A DNA stretch of 64,000 nucleotides, taken from assembly GCA_016287075.1 (NCBI GenBank), contig JAEEVC010000009.1, positions 1-64,000 of the forward strand, written 5' to 3'. This DNA comes from Bacteroidales bacterium (GTDB taxonomy: Bacteria; Bacteroidota; Bacteroidia; Bacteroidales; UBA932). The notes below the pieces were generated by a model. That model was not told the DNA's origin. It saw nothing but the letters and a program-made list of their open reading frames with translations, and did not search any database. Each line of letters starts with the position of its first letter. The stretch's first letter is position 1. The translations under genes were made by a program, and so were the position numbers. Shown one piece after another: positions 24,318-32,904 of this stretch.

Positions 24318-26198
24318 ATGAGCACCATGAAAAAGTATATTTTCCTTTCCCTGGCGGTCGCCGCAGTCATGGTGAACGCCTGTAACCTGGAGGAGGAACT
24401 CACCCTTTACCCGACTTCGCAGCTCACGTCCGATTCCTACTTTACGACGGCGAGCGACCTCCAGCTCTTCTCCAATACATTCTACAACAACCTGCTTGAC
24501 AAGGAGCCCTTCACCGTTGAAAGTGACGTCTTCGTCAAGATGAACCCTTCCAACCTCATCCGCGGCGGCGCTGACCGCACTGTTCCGACTTCGGGCGGCG
24601 GCTGGTCCTTCACGAATCTCCGCAAGATGAACACGCTCCTGGGCAACATGGACAAGTGCAAGGACGGAAAAGCCGTGCAGGAATATACGGCGCTGGTCCA
24701 TTTCTGGCGTGCGTACTATTATGCCGACATGATCCGCAAGTTCGGCGACGTGCCGTGGATCGACCATGAGCTCGGTTCCGCCGACGAGGACCTCTATTTC
24801 GCGCGTGACACGCGTGAGACGGTCCTCGGGCACATGATCGAAGATATCAACGATGCCATCGAGCACCTGCCCGAGCCTGCTGCGAAGCCCCAGACGGCCT
24901 TCCGTGTCAACAGGTACACGGCCATGTTCCTCAAGGCGCAGTTCTGCCTCTTCGAGGGTACTTTCCGGAAGTACCATCCGACCCCGCTTCCTTTCGAGAA
25001 TTCCTACGTTGCGAAGGACGGTTCCACGCACGACTACCAGTATTACCTGGACCTTGCGGTCAAGGCGTGCGAGGACCTGATGAAATCCGGCGTCTACAGG
25101 CTGTATTCGACCGGGAAGCCGGCTTCGGACTACCTGACGCTCTTCAACGGCAGCGACTACAACTCCAACGCCACGAAGATGAACGAGATCATCCTCGGCG
25201 TCAACTTCGACAAGGACCTCAAGATCAAGCACGACTGCGGCCGTGACATCACCAACCAGACGGCGGCCCGTTACGGCATGACCAAGAAGCTCGTGGACCA
25301 GTACCTGATGGCCGACGGCTCCCGCTTCACCGATAAGCCCGGCTGGAATGTCATGCCTTTCGCCGAGGAGGTCGCCGGACGCGATCCCCGGCTCGCGCAG
25401 ACCATCCGTACGCCCGGCTACAGCTGGAAGAAGCCCGGAACGAGCAAGGACGGCCCTGAATTCGCCTACTGCCAGACCGGCTACCAGACCATCAAGTACA
25501 TCCAGTCCTATGACCTGAAGCCGTTCTCGACCGACAACAGCGACACGGACATGCCCGTGTACCGCTATGCGGAGGTGCTGCTGAACTATGCCGAAGCCAA
25601 GGCCGAACTCGGTACGCTGACCCAGGGCGACATCGACATCTCGATCAAGCTCATCCGCGACCGCGTCGGCATGCCGAACCTCGACATGGCCGCCGCCAAC
25701 GCCAATCCCGATCCGTACCTGATGTCGGAAGAAACCGGCTATCCAAATGTCGAAGGCCCGATGAAGGGTGTTATCCTCGAAATCCGCCGCGAGCGGGCGA
25801 TCGAGCTCTTCCAGGAGGGTTACGGACGCTATTTCGACCTGATGCGCTGGAGGGCCGGCTACTGCCTCAACCAGCCGTATTACGGCATGTATATCCCCGG
25901 CCCGGGTGCCTACGAATTCGGTGACGACAGCAAGTACACCTTCTATGTCGGCTCGACCGATGTGACTTCCGGCACCAAGTACCAGATCCACGATCCCGCC
26001 GTCGAGAACGAAAAGGCGACCGACGAGATGTTCTACCTGGTGGACCCGAACACGGGCAAGGATGCCGTAGCGGGCTGCCGCGATGCGCTCCGGACCGTTC
26101 CGCATTCCTTTGACGAGAAGAAGCACTATCTGTATCCGCTCCCGGAGAAGGACCTGCAACTCAACACGAATCTCAAACAGAACCCTAACTGGCAGTAG
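24318..26198 (+). CDS. SusD/RagB-family nutrient-binding lipoprotein
   Basis: Surface lid that binds the substrate over the SusC barrel. The 626 residues start with a lipoprotein signal (MKKYIFLSLAVAAVMVNAC; Met4 is the likely true start, 24327). They keep the family features ARDTRETVLGHMIEDINDAI, FRVNRYTAMFLKAQFCLFEG, YRYAEVLLNYAEAKAELG and EIRRERAIELFQEGYGRYFD. It has no sugar-specific marker, so the ligand class cannot be read from sequence. It is followed after 2 bp by a surface lipoprotein. Confidence 0.96.
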   Translation: MSTMKKYIFLSLAVAAVMVNACNLEEELTLYPTSQLTSDSYFTTASDLQLFSNTFYNNLLDKEPFTVESDVFVKMNPSNLIRGGADRTVPTSGGGWSFTNLRKMNTLLGNMDKCKDGKAVQEYTALVHFWRAYYYADMIRKFGDVPWIDHELGSADEDLYFARDTRETVLGHMIEDINDAIEHLPEPAAKPQTAFRVNRYTAMFLKAQFCLFEGTFRKYHPTPLPFENSYVAKDGSTHDYQYYLDLAVKACEDLMKSGVYRLYSTGKPASDYLTLFNGSDYNSNATKMNEIILGVNFDKDLKIKHDCGRDITNQTAARYGMTKKLVDQYLMADGSRFTDKPGWNVMPFAEEVAGRDPRLAQTIRTPGYSWKKPGTSKDGPEFAYCQTGYQTIKYIQSYDLKPFSTDNSDTDMPVYRYAEVLLNYAEAKAELGTLTQGDIDISIKLIRDRVGMPNLDMAAANANPDPYLMSEETGYPNVEGPMKGVILEIRRERAIELFQEGYGRYFDLMRWRAGYCLNQPYYGMYIPGPGAYEFGDDSKYTFYVGSTDVTSGTKYQIHDPAVENEKATDEMFYLVDPNTGKDAVAGCRDALRTVPHSFDEKKHYLYPLPEKDLQLNTNLKQNPNWQ

Positions 26199-26200
26199 AT

Positions 26201-28486
26201 ATGAAAAGATTGATCAACCTGTTCTATGCCCTTGCGCTCCTTCTCGTCGCAGGACCCGTCGTGTCCTCCTGCGTCCCCAAGGAAGAAGGTCCGCAGGTGG
26301 CGAAGGCGGTGCTCGGCGACGTGTCGCAGATGAAGTTCGCCGCCAGGAACCCGCAGCCGCAGCTCGTGACGGTCTATTCCGACGGGCCGTGGCATACCAA
26401 GGCTCCGGAATGGATCACCGTCGATCCTTCGACGGGTGACGGCGTTGTCTCCGTGACCGTCACGGCGACGGAAAACGTGGACGGCGGCGGCCTGCTCGAG
26501 CCCCGCAAGGACACCGTCTTCATCTCCGGCAACACGCTTGCCAGCCGGCTGATCATCCTGGTCAGCCAGGAGGGCGACGCCTACCGTTTTGCCGAACACA
26601 AGACGGTATCCCAGATCGCGGCGCTCGAGGACGGCAAGTCCTTCATCCTCGACGAAGCGACGGTCACGGCCGTGACTTCCACGGGCTTTGTGATCACCGA
26701 CGGTGACAAGGCGGTCTACGTCAAGGCGGCCGGCGATGTGAAAGTCGGGGACAAGGTCTCGTTCAAGGGCCAGAAGGGGAGCGAAAACGGCCTTCCCGCC
26801 ATTCTGGTCGCCGAAAATATCCAGGTCCTGTCCTCCGGCTCCTATACCTATCCGGATCCGGTAGTCCTCAATGATGTGATTGCGACGTTCACCCAGGACG
26901 CCCTGACCTATGCGAAGGTTTCGGGCATCGTCGCCGGCGGCAACCTGAAGGTCGAAGTCGACGGCGTGGAATATGCCGTCAAGCAGGTCGACTGCCCGGA
27001 TGCGCTCAGCATCGGCAAGCTGACCGGCAACAAGGTGGAACTCACCGGTTACATCTGCGGCGTCCTCGGTGCCAACATGTTCGGCATCCTGACCACCCAG
27101 ATGAAGGACAACGGCCCCGCCGTCGTTCCGAGACCGGAGAAGCTCCTGTATGCTAAGTGGCGCTTCACGACGACGACGATGACCGCCTATCAGGACCTCT
27201 TCGGCGGCACGGCAGGTGTTACCGACGCTACCGAAGGCTTCAGCGATCTCTATGTCCCGTCCAACGTGGCCGGTAACGGCAAGATTACCTATTACCAGGT
27301 GGACAAGACCGCGACGACGCCGACCAGCGGCAACCCGAAGCGAATTGTCGGAGGCACCGGCCATCCGTATGTCACCGGTGCATGGCCGGGTGACTACTGG
27401 CTGTTCTCCGCGACCGACGGGTATGAGTATCCGGCCGGAACGAACCTCCACATCAAGTACCTGACCCGTATTTCCGGCACCGGCCAGAAGTACTGGATGC
27501 TCGAGTACTGGGATGGCAACGAGTGGAAGCCGGCGGATGAGTATCCGGTTTCCGCGGAAGGTGAAACCGGGACGAACGCCCAGTACAACTTCATCAATCC
27601 GACTTCGAACATCGCCGTCGAATGCTACTGGACCCTGGCGGCTCCTTGCCGCGAGCCGATGTTCCGGATGCGCTGCGTCGCCAACTGGCAGTCCAACGGC
27701 AGCGGTGCGCTGGCGAATCCGAACGGTGGCACCTGCCGTATCGCCGACAACGGCGACGAGGGCGAGGACGCCGGTCCGGTCTTCGAGGTGCTCGATGCGC
27801 CGGAAGGCGGCGGTGGCGGTGGCGGAATGCCGGCCGGCACGGTCGTCTTCGAGGACGACTTCGAGTGGCTTTCTCCCTGGACGACCGCTGCTACGGCGGG
27901 GGATGCCATTGCGACCAACAATCCTTCTACGACAGCCCCGAACGTCTTTACCGTTGCGGCTTGCGAGGGTTTCCTTGCGGAATTCATCGCCCGCGGTTAC
28001 GGCTATTACGAAGGGCAGAAGGGTCTGCCGTGGACCGATGTCACGGCGGAGAATATCCCCGGCAAGGTCCTTTATCTCCAGACCAACTACCTCAAGTTCG
28101 GCAAGAGCGACTGGAACTCGGGCATCACGCTCCCGGCTATGGCCTCCATTGCCGGAGCCGTGAACGCTGAGCTCACCTTCGACTGGTGCTGGCAGGTGAC
28201 GGGCGGATTCAAACCCGACATTATGACCCTGACCGTCGAGATCGTGGGCAATGGCAAGTGCACCGTTAGCAACGATGTCCTCAGCCCCGGAATCGAGTCT
28301 GCGCAGAGCCGTGTCGACGGCGAGAGCAAGATCGAGTGGCAGCACGCTTCGGTCGCCCTGAGCGGGATTGACAAGGATACCCGGATCAAGATCCGCCCGA
28401 CGAATTACGATCCGTATATCGAGAATGAGGCGAGAGGCCAGAACCGCTGGTATCTTGACAATGTCAAGGTCGTGACGACCAAGTAG
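26201..28486 (+). CDS. Surface lipoprotein with BACON-like domain (candidate surface binding protein)
   Basis: The 761 residues begin with a lipoprotein signal ending VVSSC. They continue with a BACON-like beta domain (about 35-125, with SDGPWHTKAPEWITVDPSTG), an OB-fold-like region (about 130-300, SFILDEATVTAVTSTGFVIT), and a jelly-roll-like module (about 310-530). A seven-Gly linker follows (about 542-548), then a second jelly-roll ending RWYLDNVKVVTT. Third genes after SusC/D in such operons often encode surface substrate-binding proteins; there is no catalytic motif here. The ligand is unknown. A terminator follows, closing the GlpT-SusC/D operon. Confidence 0.85.
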   Translation: MKRLINLFYALALLLVAGPVVSSCVPKEEGPQVAKAVLGDVSQMKFAARNPQPQLVTVYSDGPWHTKAPEWITVDPSTGDGVVSVTVTATENVDGGGLLEPRKDTVFISGNTLASRLIILVSQEGDAYRFAEHKTVSQIAALEDGKSFILDEATVTAVTSTGFVITDGDKAVYVKAAGDVKVGDKVSFKGQKGSENGLPAILVAENIQVLSSGSYTYPDPVVLNDVIATFTQDALTYAKVSGIVAGGNLKVEVDGVEYAVKQVDCPDALSIGKLTGNKVELTGYICGVLGANMFGILTTQMKDNGPAVVPRPEKLLYAKWRFTTTTMTAYQDLFGGTAGVTDATEGFSDLYVPSNVAGNGKITYYQVDKTATTPTSGNPKRIVGGTGHPYVTGAWPGDYWLFSATDGYEYPAGTNLHIKYLTRISGTGQKYWMLEYWDGNEWKPADEYPVSAEGETGTNAQYNFINPTSNIAVECYWTLAAPCREPMFRMRCVANWQSNGSGALANPNGGTCRIADNGDEGEDAGPVFEVLDAPEGGGGGGGMPAGTVVFEDDFEWLSPWTTAATAGDAIATNNPSTTAPNVFTVAACEGFLAEFIARGYGYYEGQKGLPWTDVTAENIPGKVLYLQTNYLKFGKSDWNSGITLPAMASIAGAVNAELTFDWCWQVTGGFKPDIMTLTVEIVGNGKCTVSNDVLSPGIESAQSRVDGESKIEWQHASVALSGIDKDTRIKIRPTNYDPYIENEARGQNRWYLDNVKVVTTK

Positions 28487-28531
28487 TTTTCACTCCCCGG
28501 CGGTGCTGCCGCCTGGGGGAGAATCCTTCCG

Positions 28532-28569
28532 GGGACCGGTCCGATTTTCGGGCCGGTCCCTTTGTTTTT
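28532..28569 (+). terminator. Terminator of the GlpT-SusC/D operon
   Basis: GGGACCGG and CCGGTCCC pair around a loop within 28532-28560 and are followed by TTTGTTTTTG. The T-run also forms the -33 region of the next promoter. Confidence 0.85.
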
Positions 28570-28592
28570 GTCACGGGAAAAGCGTACATTTA
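28561..28592 (+). promoter_or_regulatory. Sulfatase gene promoter (TTTG-N20-TACATTTA)
   Basis: TTTG at 28561-28564 and TACATTTA at 28585-28592 have a 20-nt spacer; the -7 element is one base off TAnnTTTG. The promoter begins inside the T-run of the preceding terminator and lies 23 bp before the sulfatase ATG. Confidence 0.55.
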
Positions 28593-28615
28593 CCCGGAAT
28601 AACACGAACGGAACC

Positions 28616-30010
28616 ATGAAGCGAATCCATCCACTGACCACAGGAATCGGGGCGCTCGCCGCCCTTGCCGGCTGTACCTCCGTCCAGCAGCCATCCAAGC
28701 CCAACATTGTCTTCTTCTTCGCCGATGACATCGGCACCGAATGCTTCGGCTGCTACGGCGGTGTCGAGTACGAGACCCCGAACATCGATGCGCTCGCGCG
28801 GCAGGGGATCCGCTATTCGAACATGAACGCCCAGCCACTCTCCTCGCCGAGCCGCGTCCAGGCCCTGACCGGCCTTTACAACGACCGGAACTATGTGGCA
28901 TTCGGCTACATGAACGAGGACGAGCATACCTTCGCCCAGGTCGCGAAGGAAGGCGGCTACGAGACCGCGATCGTGGGCAAGTGGCAGCTCGGCCGGAGCC
29001 GGGCGATGCTGCCGAAGCTCGGTTTCGACGAGTTCTTCTGCAGCCAGGTCGAGATGTACAACGAGAGCCGCGGTCCGCGCCAGACGGACCGCTATGCCAA
29101 CAGCATGTGGGACAACAACGGCAAGCGCTACGACTTCGCCATCTACGGTCCGGATACGATGCAGGACTACGCTTTCGACTTCATCGACCGCAAGGTGGCC
29201 GCGGACAAGCCTTTCCTGCTCTATTACACGGAACCCCTGGTCCATACGCCGCACACGACCACCCCGGACGACGCCCGGTGGGACGACTGCTACGACAGCC
29301 GCTTCACCGCCGCAGCCGACACGGCCAATTTCAAGTCCATGGTGGCGTACCTCGACAAGCAGGTCGGAGCCATGGTCCGGAAACTCAAGGATGCCGGCAT
29401 CTGGGACAATACCATCTTCATATTCGCCTCGGACAACGGCACTTCCACCCGCATCCTCTCCAAGACGGCGGACGGCCAGGAGGTCCGCGGCGGCAAGGGC
29501 GAGGCGAATTACCGGGGTACGCATGTCCCGATGATCATCACCTGGGGCGACCGGCTCGAGGCACGGACAGCCGACCACCTGGCCGACCTGACGGACATCC
29601 TGCCGACCATCGCCGACATCGTCGGCGTGGAGGTCCCCTCGGACTGGAATCTCGACGGCGTCAGCCTGTATCCGGAGATCTGCGGGAAAGAGCCTGCCCG
29701 GAAAGACCTGGTACTCATCCATTTCAATCCGCTCTGGCCGACGACGCCGTCGCCCAAGGCGTCCCGCTACGCGATGGATGACGACTACGCCTATTTCTGG
29801 GACGGCCGCATTTACAACTACCGGGAGGATCCGGAATTCCGCAGCGCGCTCCGCTGGGAGGATGCGCCGGCCGCCCTGCAGGAGCGCCTCGCTCCGCTCA
29901 AGGCGCGCGTGGACGAGATGGCCGATTTCTACCCGGACAAGCCCGGCGCCCCCCGGAAATTCCCGTACAAGACCTTCTATGATTTCGCCCCTCCGCAGAA
30001 TCCGTTTTAG
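28616..30010 (+). CDS. Serine-type sulfatase (alkaline phosphatase superfamily) lipoprotein
   Basis: The 464 residues start with a lipoprotein signal (ALAALAGC). They show the S1 sulfatase core: NIVFFFADDIG (metal-binding Asp pair), the active-site segment PLSSPSRV, and VGKWQLG at 120-126. FASDNGTSTR and GGKGEANYRGTHVPMI follow. The residue that is converted to formylglycine is Ser76 (S-x-P-S-R), not Cys, so maturation would need an anaerobic radical-SAM maturase; none is in the window. The His usually following KW is Gln124. It has its own promoter, between the SusC/D operon and the GDPD fusion, so it probably acts on the same substrate. It could instead be a phosphodiesterase of the same superfamily. 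Confidence 0.85.
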   Translation: MKRIHPLTTGIGALAALAGCTSVQQPSKPNIVFFFADDIGTECFGCYGGVEYETPNIDALARQGIRYSNMNAQPLSSPSRVQALTGLYNDRNYVAFGYMNEDEHTFAQVAKEGGYETAIVGKWQLGRSRAMLPKLGFDEFFCSQVEMYNESRGPRQTDRYANSMWDNNGKRYDFAIYGPDTMQDYAFDFIDRKVAADKPFLLYYTEPLVHTPHTTTPDDARWDDCYDSRFTAAADTANFKSMVAYLDKQVGAMVRKLKDAGIWDNTIFIFASDNGTSTRILSKTADGQEVRGGKGEANYRGTHVPMIITWGDRLEARTADHLADLTDILPTIADIVGVEVPSDWNLDGVSLYPEICGKEPARKDLVLIHFNPLWPTTPSPKASRYAMDDDYAYFWDGRIYNYREDPEFRSALRWEDAPAALQERLAPLKARVDEMADFYPDKPGAPRKFPYKTFYDFAPPQNPF

Positions 30011-30017
30011 GAATTGT

Positions 30018-30100
30018 GAAATAATAACCTTCATCACCGGTGGCATTTACCCGGATAGGGCTGCGAAGCAGCAGACACCGGTGGTGAAGGTTATTATTTC
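30018..30100 (+). repeat. Palindromic repeat element, full copy 2 (first of tandem pair)
   Basis: Arms 30018-30042 and 30076-30100 pair at 24 of 25 positions plus one T.G wobble. Compared with copy 1, position 14 of the arm changes from a G-C to a T-A pair (CCTGCA/TGCAAG versus CCTTCA/TGAAGG). The core is GCATTTACCCGGATAGGGC plus the GCTGC-GAA-GCAGC hairpin. It starts 8 bp after the sulfatase stop. Confidence 0.9.
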
Positions 30101-30108
30101 TGTTTCAC

Positions 30109-30170
30109 TGGTGGCATTTGCCCGGACGGGGCTGCGAAGCAGCAGACACCGGTGATGAAGGTTGTTATTT
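30109..30170 (+). repeat. Palindromic repeat element, truncated copy 3 (second of tandem pair)
   Basis: After a TGTTTCAC spacer, this copy has only the end of the left arm (TGGTGG), then the conserved core (GCATTTGCCCGGACGGGGC and the GCTGC-GAA-GCAGC hairpin). A full right arm CACCGGTGATGAAGGTTGTTATTTC ends it. The sequence after it, TGTTTCACTTA, is the reverse complement of the left flank of copy 1. Confidence 0.85.
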
Positions 30171-30208
30171 CTGTTTCACTTAGTATGTTTTTTGCAGCAT
30201 CCTGAGGT

Positions 30209-30616
30209 ATGGAAGAAGAAGTGAAAAACCAGATGCAGACCCGTTCCGAGGAGTACGGGAAGCATTATTCCGAGGAGAACTTCTGGTTCAAGCTCGGCCG
30301 CATCGCCGGCAAGGCCGGCATCAAGGTGACCTACGCCGCCCTGGTCCTGTTCTATGTCCTGAAAGACCCGGGAACGCCCCGGAAGGAGCGCAACAAGATC
30401 CTCGGCGCCCTCGGCTACCTGATCCTGCCCCTCGACCTGATTCCCGACTGGATTCCGGTTGCGGGCTTCACGGACGATCTCGCCGCCCTGACCTGGGCCA
30501 TCTATATGATAGCCAAGTGCATCACCCCGTCGGTCAAGGCCCAGGCGGCCGCCAAGTGCCGGGAATGGTTCGGCGATTTCGACCCGGCCATCGTGGAAGA
30601 TTATTTTAAATTCTGA
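30209..30616 (+). CDS. DUF1232 (YkvA-type) small membrane protein
   Basis: The 135 residues have a charged N-terminus, a membrane segment near 48-62 (VTYAALVLFYVLK) and the DUF1232 core (about 63-105). The core contains RNKILGALGYLILPLDLIPD and WIPVAGFTDDLAAL, with the characteristic PLDLIPD turn. The family is widespread and of unknown function. It lies five bases before the phosphoesterase-GDPD fusion gene and 38 bp after the repeat pair, so it likely shares the fusion gene's transcript; whether that is functional is unclear. Confidence 0.9.
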   Translation: MEEEVKNQMQTRSEEYGKHYSEENFWFKLGRIAGKAGIKVTYAALVLFYVLKDPGTPRKERNKILGALGYLILPLDLIPDWIPVAGFTDDLAALTWAIYMIAKCITPSVKAQAAAKCREWFGDFDPAIVEDYFKF

Positions 30617-30621
30617 TCCAT

Positions 30622-32904
30622 ATGAGAAAAGTTTTTGCCGCCCTCCTTGCGCTCGTGGTCGCGTTCGCGCCCGCCGAGGCCCGCAAGGTCAAGGGCACCG
30701 TGCGCGGGGCCGGCGAGCCCCTTTCCAAGGTGATTGTCACGGATGGCGTCCATTTCACCACCACCGACGCCCGCGGTGTCTATTCGCTGCCGCTCGCCAA
30801 GGACGCCAAATTCGTCCACATCGTGACGCCTCCGGGCTATACGGCTGATTATTCGACCGGTACGGTGGAGTTTTACAAGCCGCTGACCAAGGCCCGCGTC
30901 TATGACTTCGACCTGGAGAAGACGGCGGATACGAAGGATTTCAACCTTTTCTCCATCGCCGACCCGCAGATGAAGCCCCAGCACCTCGCCCAGTTTACCG
31001 CCGAGCCGCTGGCGGACCTCGTCGCCCAGGCGAAAAAGTACGCCGCCAAGGCCCCGACCGTCGCCATCGCCCTCGGCGACATCGGCTGGAACATCCTCAG
31101 TGTCTTCGGGGATTACAAGGCCGCCATGGCGAAGACGGGCATTCCCTGCTACGGGATCATCGGCAACCACGACCACAACCAGGAACGCGCCGGCAAGGCC
31201 GCCTGCGCGGACTTTGAAGCCGCTTTCGGTCCGGTCAACTACGCCTTCTTCCTCGGCGACGACCTCGTCATCGGCCTCGACAACATCCTCTTCAAGGGCA
31301 ATGATTCCGGCGACCCGGCCAAGACCGGCAAGTACGATGAAGGATACTCGGAAGAGACCCTTGCCTTTGTCAGGAGCCTCCTCGTCTATGTCCCGAAGGA
31401 CACCCATATCTTCATCGCCCAGCACAGCCCGCTCTACCGCTGGTTCTATCCCGACCAGGACCGGCTCTACATCGAGCGCGGCAAGGATTTGCTCGACCTC
31501 CTGGAGGGCCGTCCGGTGGACTTCATCTCCGGCCATACCCACTTCCAGAACAACCTGGTTTACAGCGACAACATCCGCGAACACAATGCCGCGTCCCTCT
31601 GCGGCGCCTGGTGGTCCACCAAGACCTGCAACGACGGAACCCCGCGCGGCTACGAGATCTTCACCTGCGAAAAGGGTGTCCTGAGCTGGTTCTGGCACAG
31701 CGTGGACCATCCGGACGACTACCAGGTCGAGTTCATTGAGCCCGGCCAGTCGATCCGCCATCCGAACTCGCTCGTCGCCAATGTCTGGGACTATGACCCT
31801 TCCTGGACCGTGAGCTGGACCGAGGACGGCAAGGAGAAGGGCGAACTCTATGAGACCATCGACCTCTCCCCGACCTACATCCGCGAGATCCAGGCGGTCT
31901 ATCCGGACAAGATCTCCAACTACAAGCGTCCGCGGAAGAACCTCCATTTCTTCGCCGCCACCCCTTCTCCCTATGCGAAGCAGGTGGCCATCAAGGTCGT
32001 CAACCCCGCCGGAAAGACCTGGATCCACACCTTCGACATGCGGAACTACACCGATGTCCAGAGCCACCGCGGCGGCGCCGGCCTGATGCCGGAGAACACC
32101 TGGGTGGCGATGCGGGAAGGGCTCCGTCGCGGCGACAACACGCTCGAGATGGACTTCCAGATCTCCAGGGACGGGCAGGTCGTCGTCTCGCATGAGAATT
32201 ATTTCCTCTACCGCTATGCCTCCCACCCGGACGGCACGCCGGTCACGAAGGACGAGAAGCGGACCTACCTGTATCACCTGGATTATTCGGAAATCGCCAA
32301 GTGGGACGTGGGTCTGCGCGGCAACGAAGTCTGGCCCGACCAGGCGAAGGTCGCCGCGGTCAAGCCGCTGGCCTCCGAACTGATCGACCAGATCGAGCAG
32401 TATGTCCGGGACCACGACCTCAGCCCCGTGCGCTACAACATCGAGATGAAGACCAGCGCCAAGAAAGGCGAGGGGGAGAACTGGGCGGAATACCACGACC
32501 TCGTGGACCGCTGCCTGCAGATGCTGGAAACCAAGCACCTGGGCGACCGGGTCATCATCCAGTGCTTCGATGTCCGTGCCCTCGTGTACATGCACGAGCG
32601 CTATCCAGCCTTCAAGCTGGCCTACCTCTCCTCCAAGGAATTCCCTTCCGTGGAAGAGCTGATGGACAAGCTGACCTTCACCCCCGAATGGTGGAGCCCG
32701 CATTATTCCGTCGTGACGAAGGAGAATGTCGAATGGTGCCACGAGCGCGGCATCCGGGTCGTTCCCTGGACGCCGGATGATCCGGAGGCCCTCCAGCGAC
32801 TCATCGACTACGGTGTCGATGCCATCATCACCAACCGCCCCGACCGGCTCCAGCAGATCACCCGCGGCTACACCACCGTCTCCCTGGCCAAGGAACCGAT
32901 TTAA
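30622..32904 (+). CDS. Secreted fusion of a calcineurin-like phosphoesterase and a glycerophosphodiester phosphodiesterase
   Basis: The 760 residues carry a signal peptide (cleavage near Ala20), an N-domain (KVKGTVRGAGEPLSKVIVTD), and a metallophosphoesterase domain (about 105-330). Its motifs are Asp114-Pro-Gln116, LGDIGWN, GNHDH at 181-185, AQHSPLYR and GHTH at 304-307. MetallophosC follows (NVWDYDPSWTVSWTEDGKE). From about 475 to 750 is a complete GDPD: SHRGGAGLMPENT (His482), TLEMDFQISRDGQ, YNIEMKT and a C-terminal PWTPDDPEALQRLIDYGVD with ITNRPD. GDPD releases an alcohol and glycerol-3-phosphate from deacylated phospholipids or related glycerophosphodiesters. One chain could cleave a diester and then handle a phosphate ester. 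The metallophosphoesterase uses DxQ where its paralogue at 19042 has DxH. Confidence 0.92.
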   Translation: MRKVFAALLALVVAFAPAEARKVKGTVRGAGEPLSKVIVTDGVHFTTTDARGVYSLPLAKDAKFVHIVTPPGYTADYSTGTVEFYKPLTKARVYDFDLEKTADTKDFNLFSIADPQMKPQHLAQFTAEPLADLVAQAKKYAAKAPTVAIALGDIGWNILSVFGDYKAAMAKTGIPCYGIIGNHDHNQERAGKAACADFEAAFGPVNYAFFLGDDLVIGLDNILFKGNDSGDPAKTGKYDEGYSEETLAFVRSLLVYVPKDTHIFIAQHSPLYRWFYPDQDRLYIERGKDLLDLLEGRPVDFISGHTHFQNNLVYSDNIREHNAASLCGAWWSTKTCNDGTPRGYEIFTCEKGVLSWFWHSVDHPDDYQVEFIEPGQSIRHPNSLVANVWDYDPSWTVSWTEDGKEKGELYETIDLSPTYIREIQAVYPDKISNYKRPRKNLHFFAATPSPYAKQVAIKVVNPAGKTWIHTFDMRNYTDVQSHRGGAGLMPENTWVAMREGLRRGDNTLEMDFQISRDGQVVVSHENYFLYRYASHPDGTPVTKDEKRTYLYHLDYSEIAKWDVGLRGNEVWPDQAKVAAVKPLASELIDQIEQYVRDHDLSPVRYNIEMKTSAKKGEGENWAEYHDLVDRCLQMLETKHLGDRVIIQCFDVRALVYMHERYPAFKLAYLSSKEFPSVEELMDKLTFTPEWWSPHYSVVTKENVEWCHERGIRVVPWTPDDPEALQRLIDYGVDAIITNRPDRLQQITRGYTTVSLAKEPI

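Noticed and set aside
22113..26159. Very long open frame antisense to SusC/SusD
   Set aside because: High GC and a codon bias for G or C in the third position leave the complementary frame open. The translation has no domain, a Val/Gly/Arg/Asp-rich composition, and conflicts with two well-supported genes.
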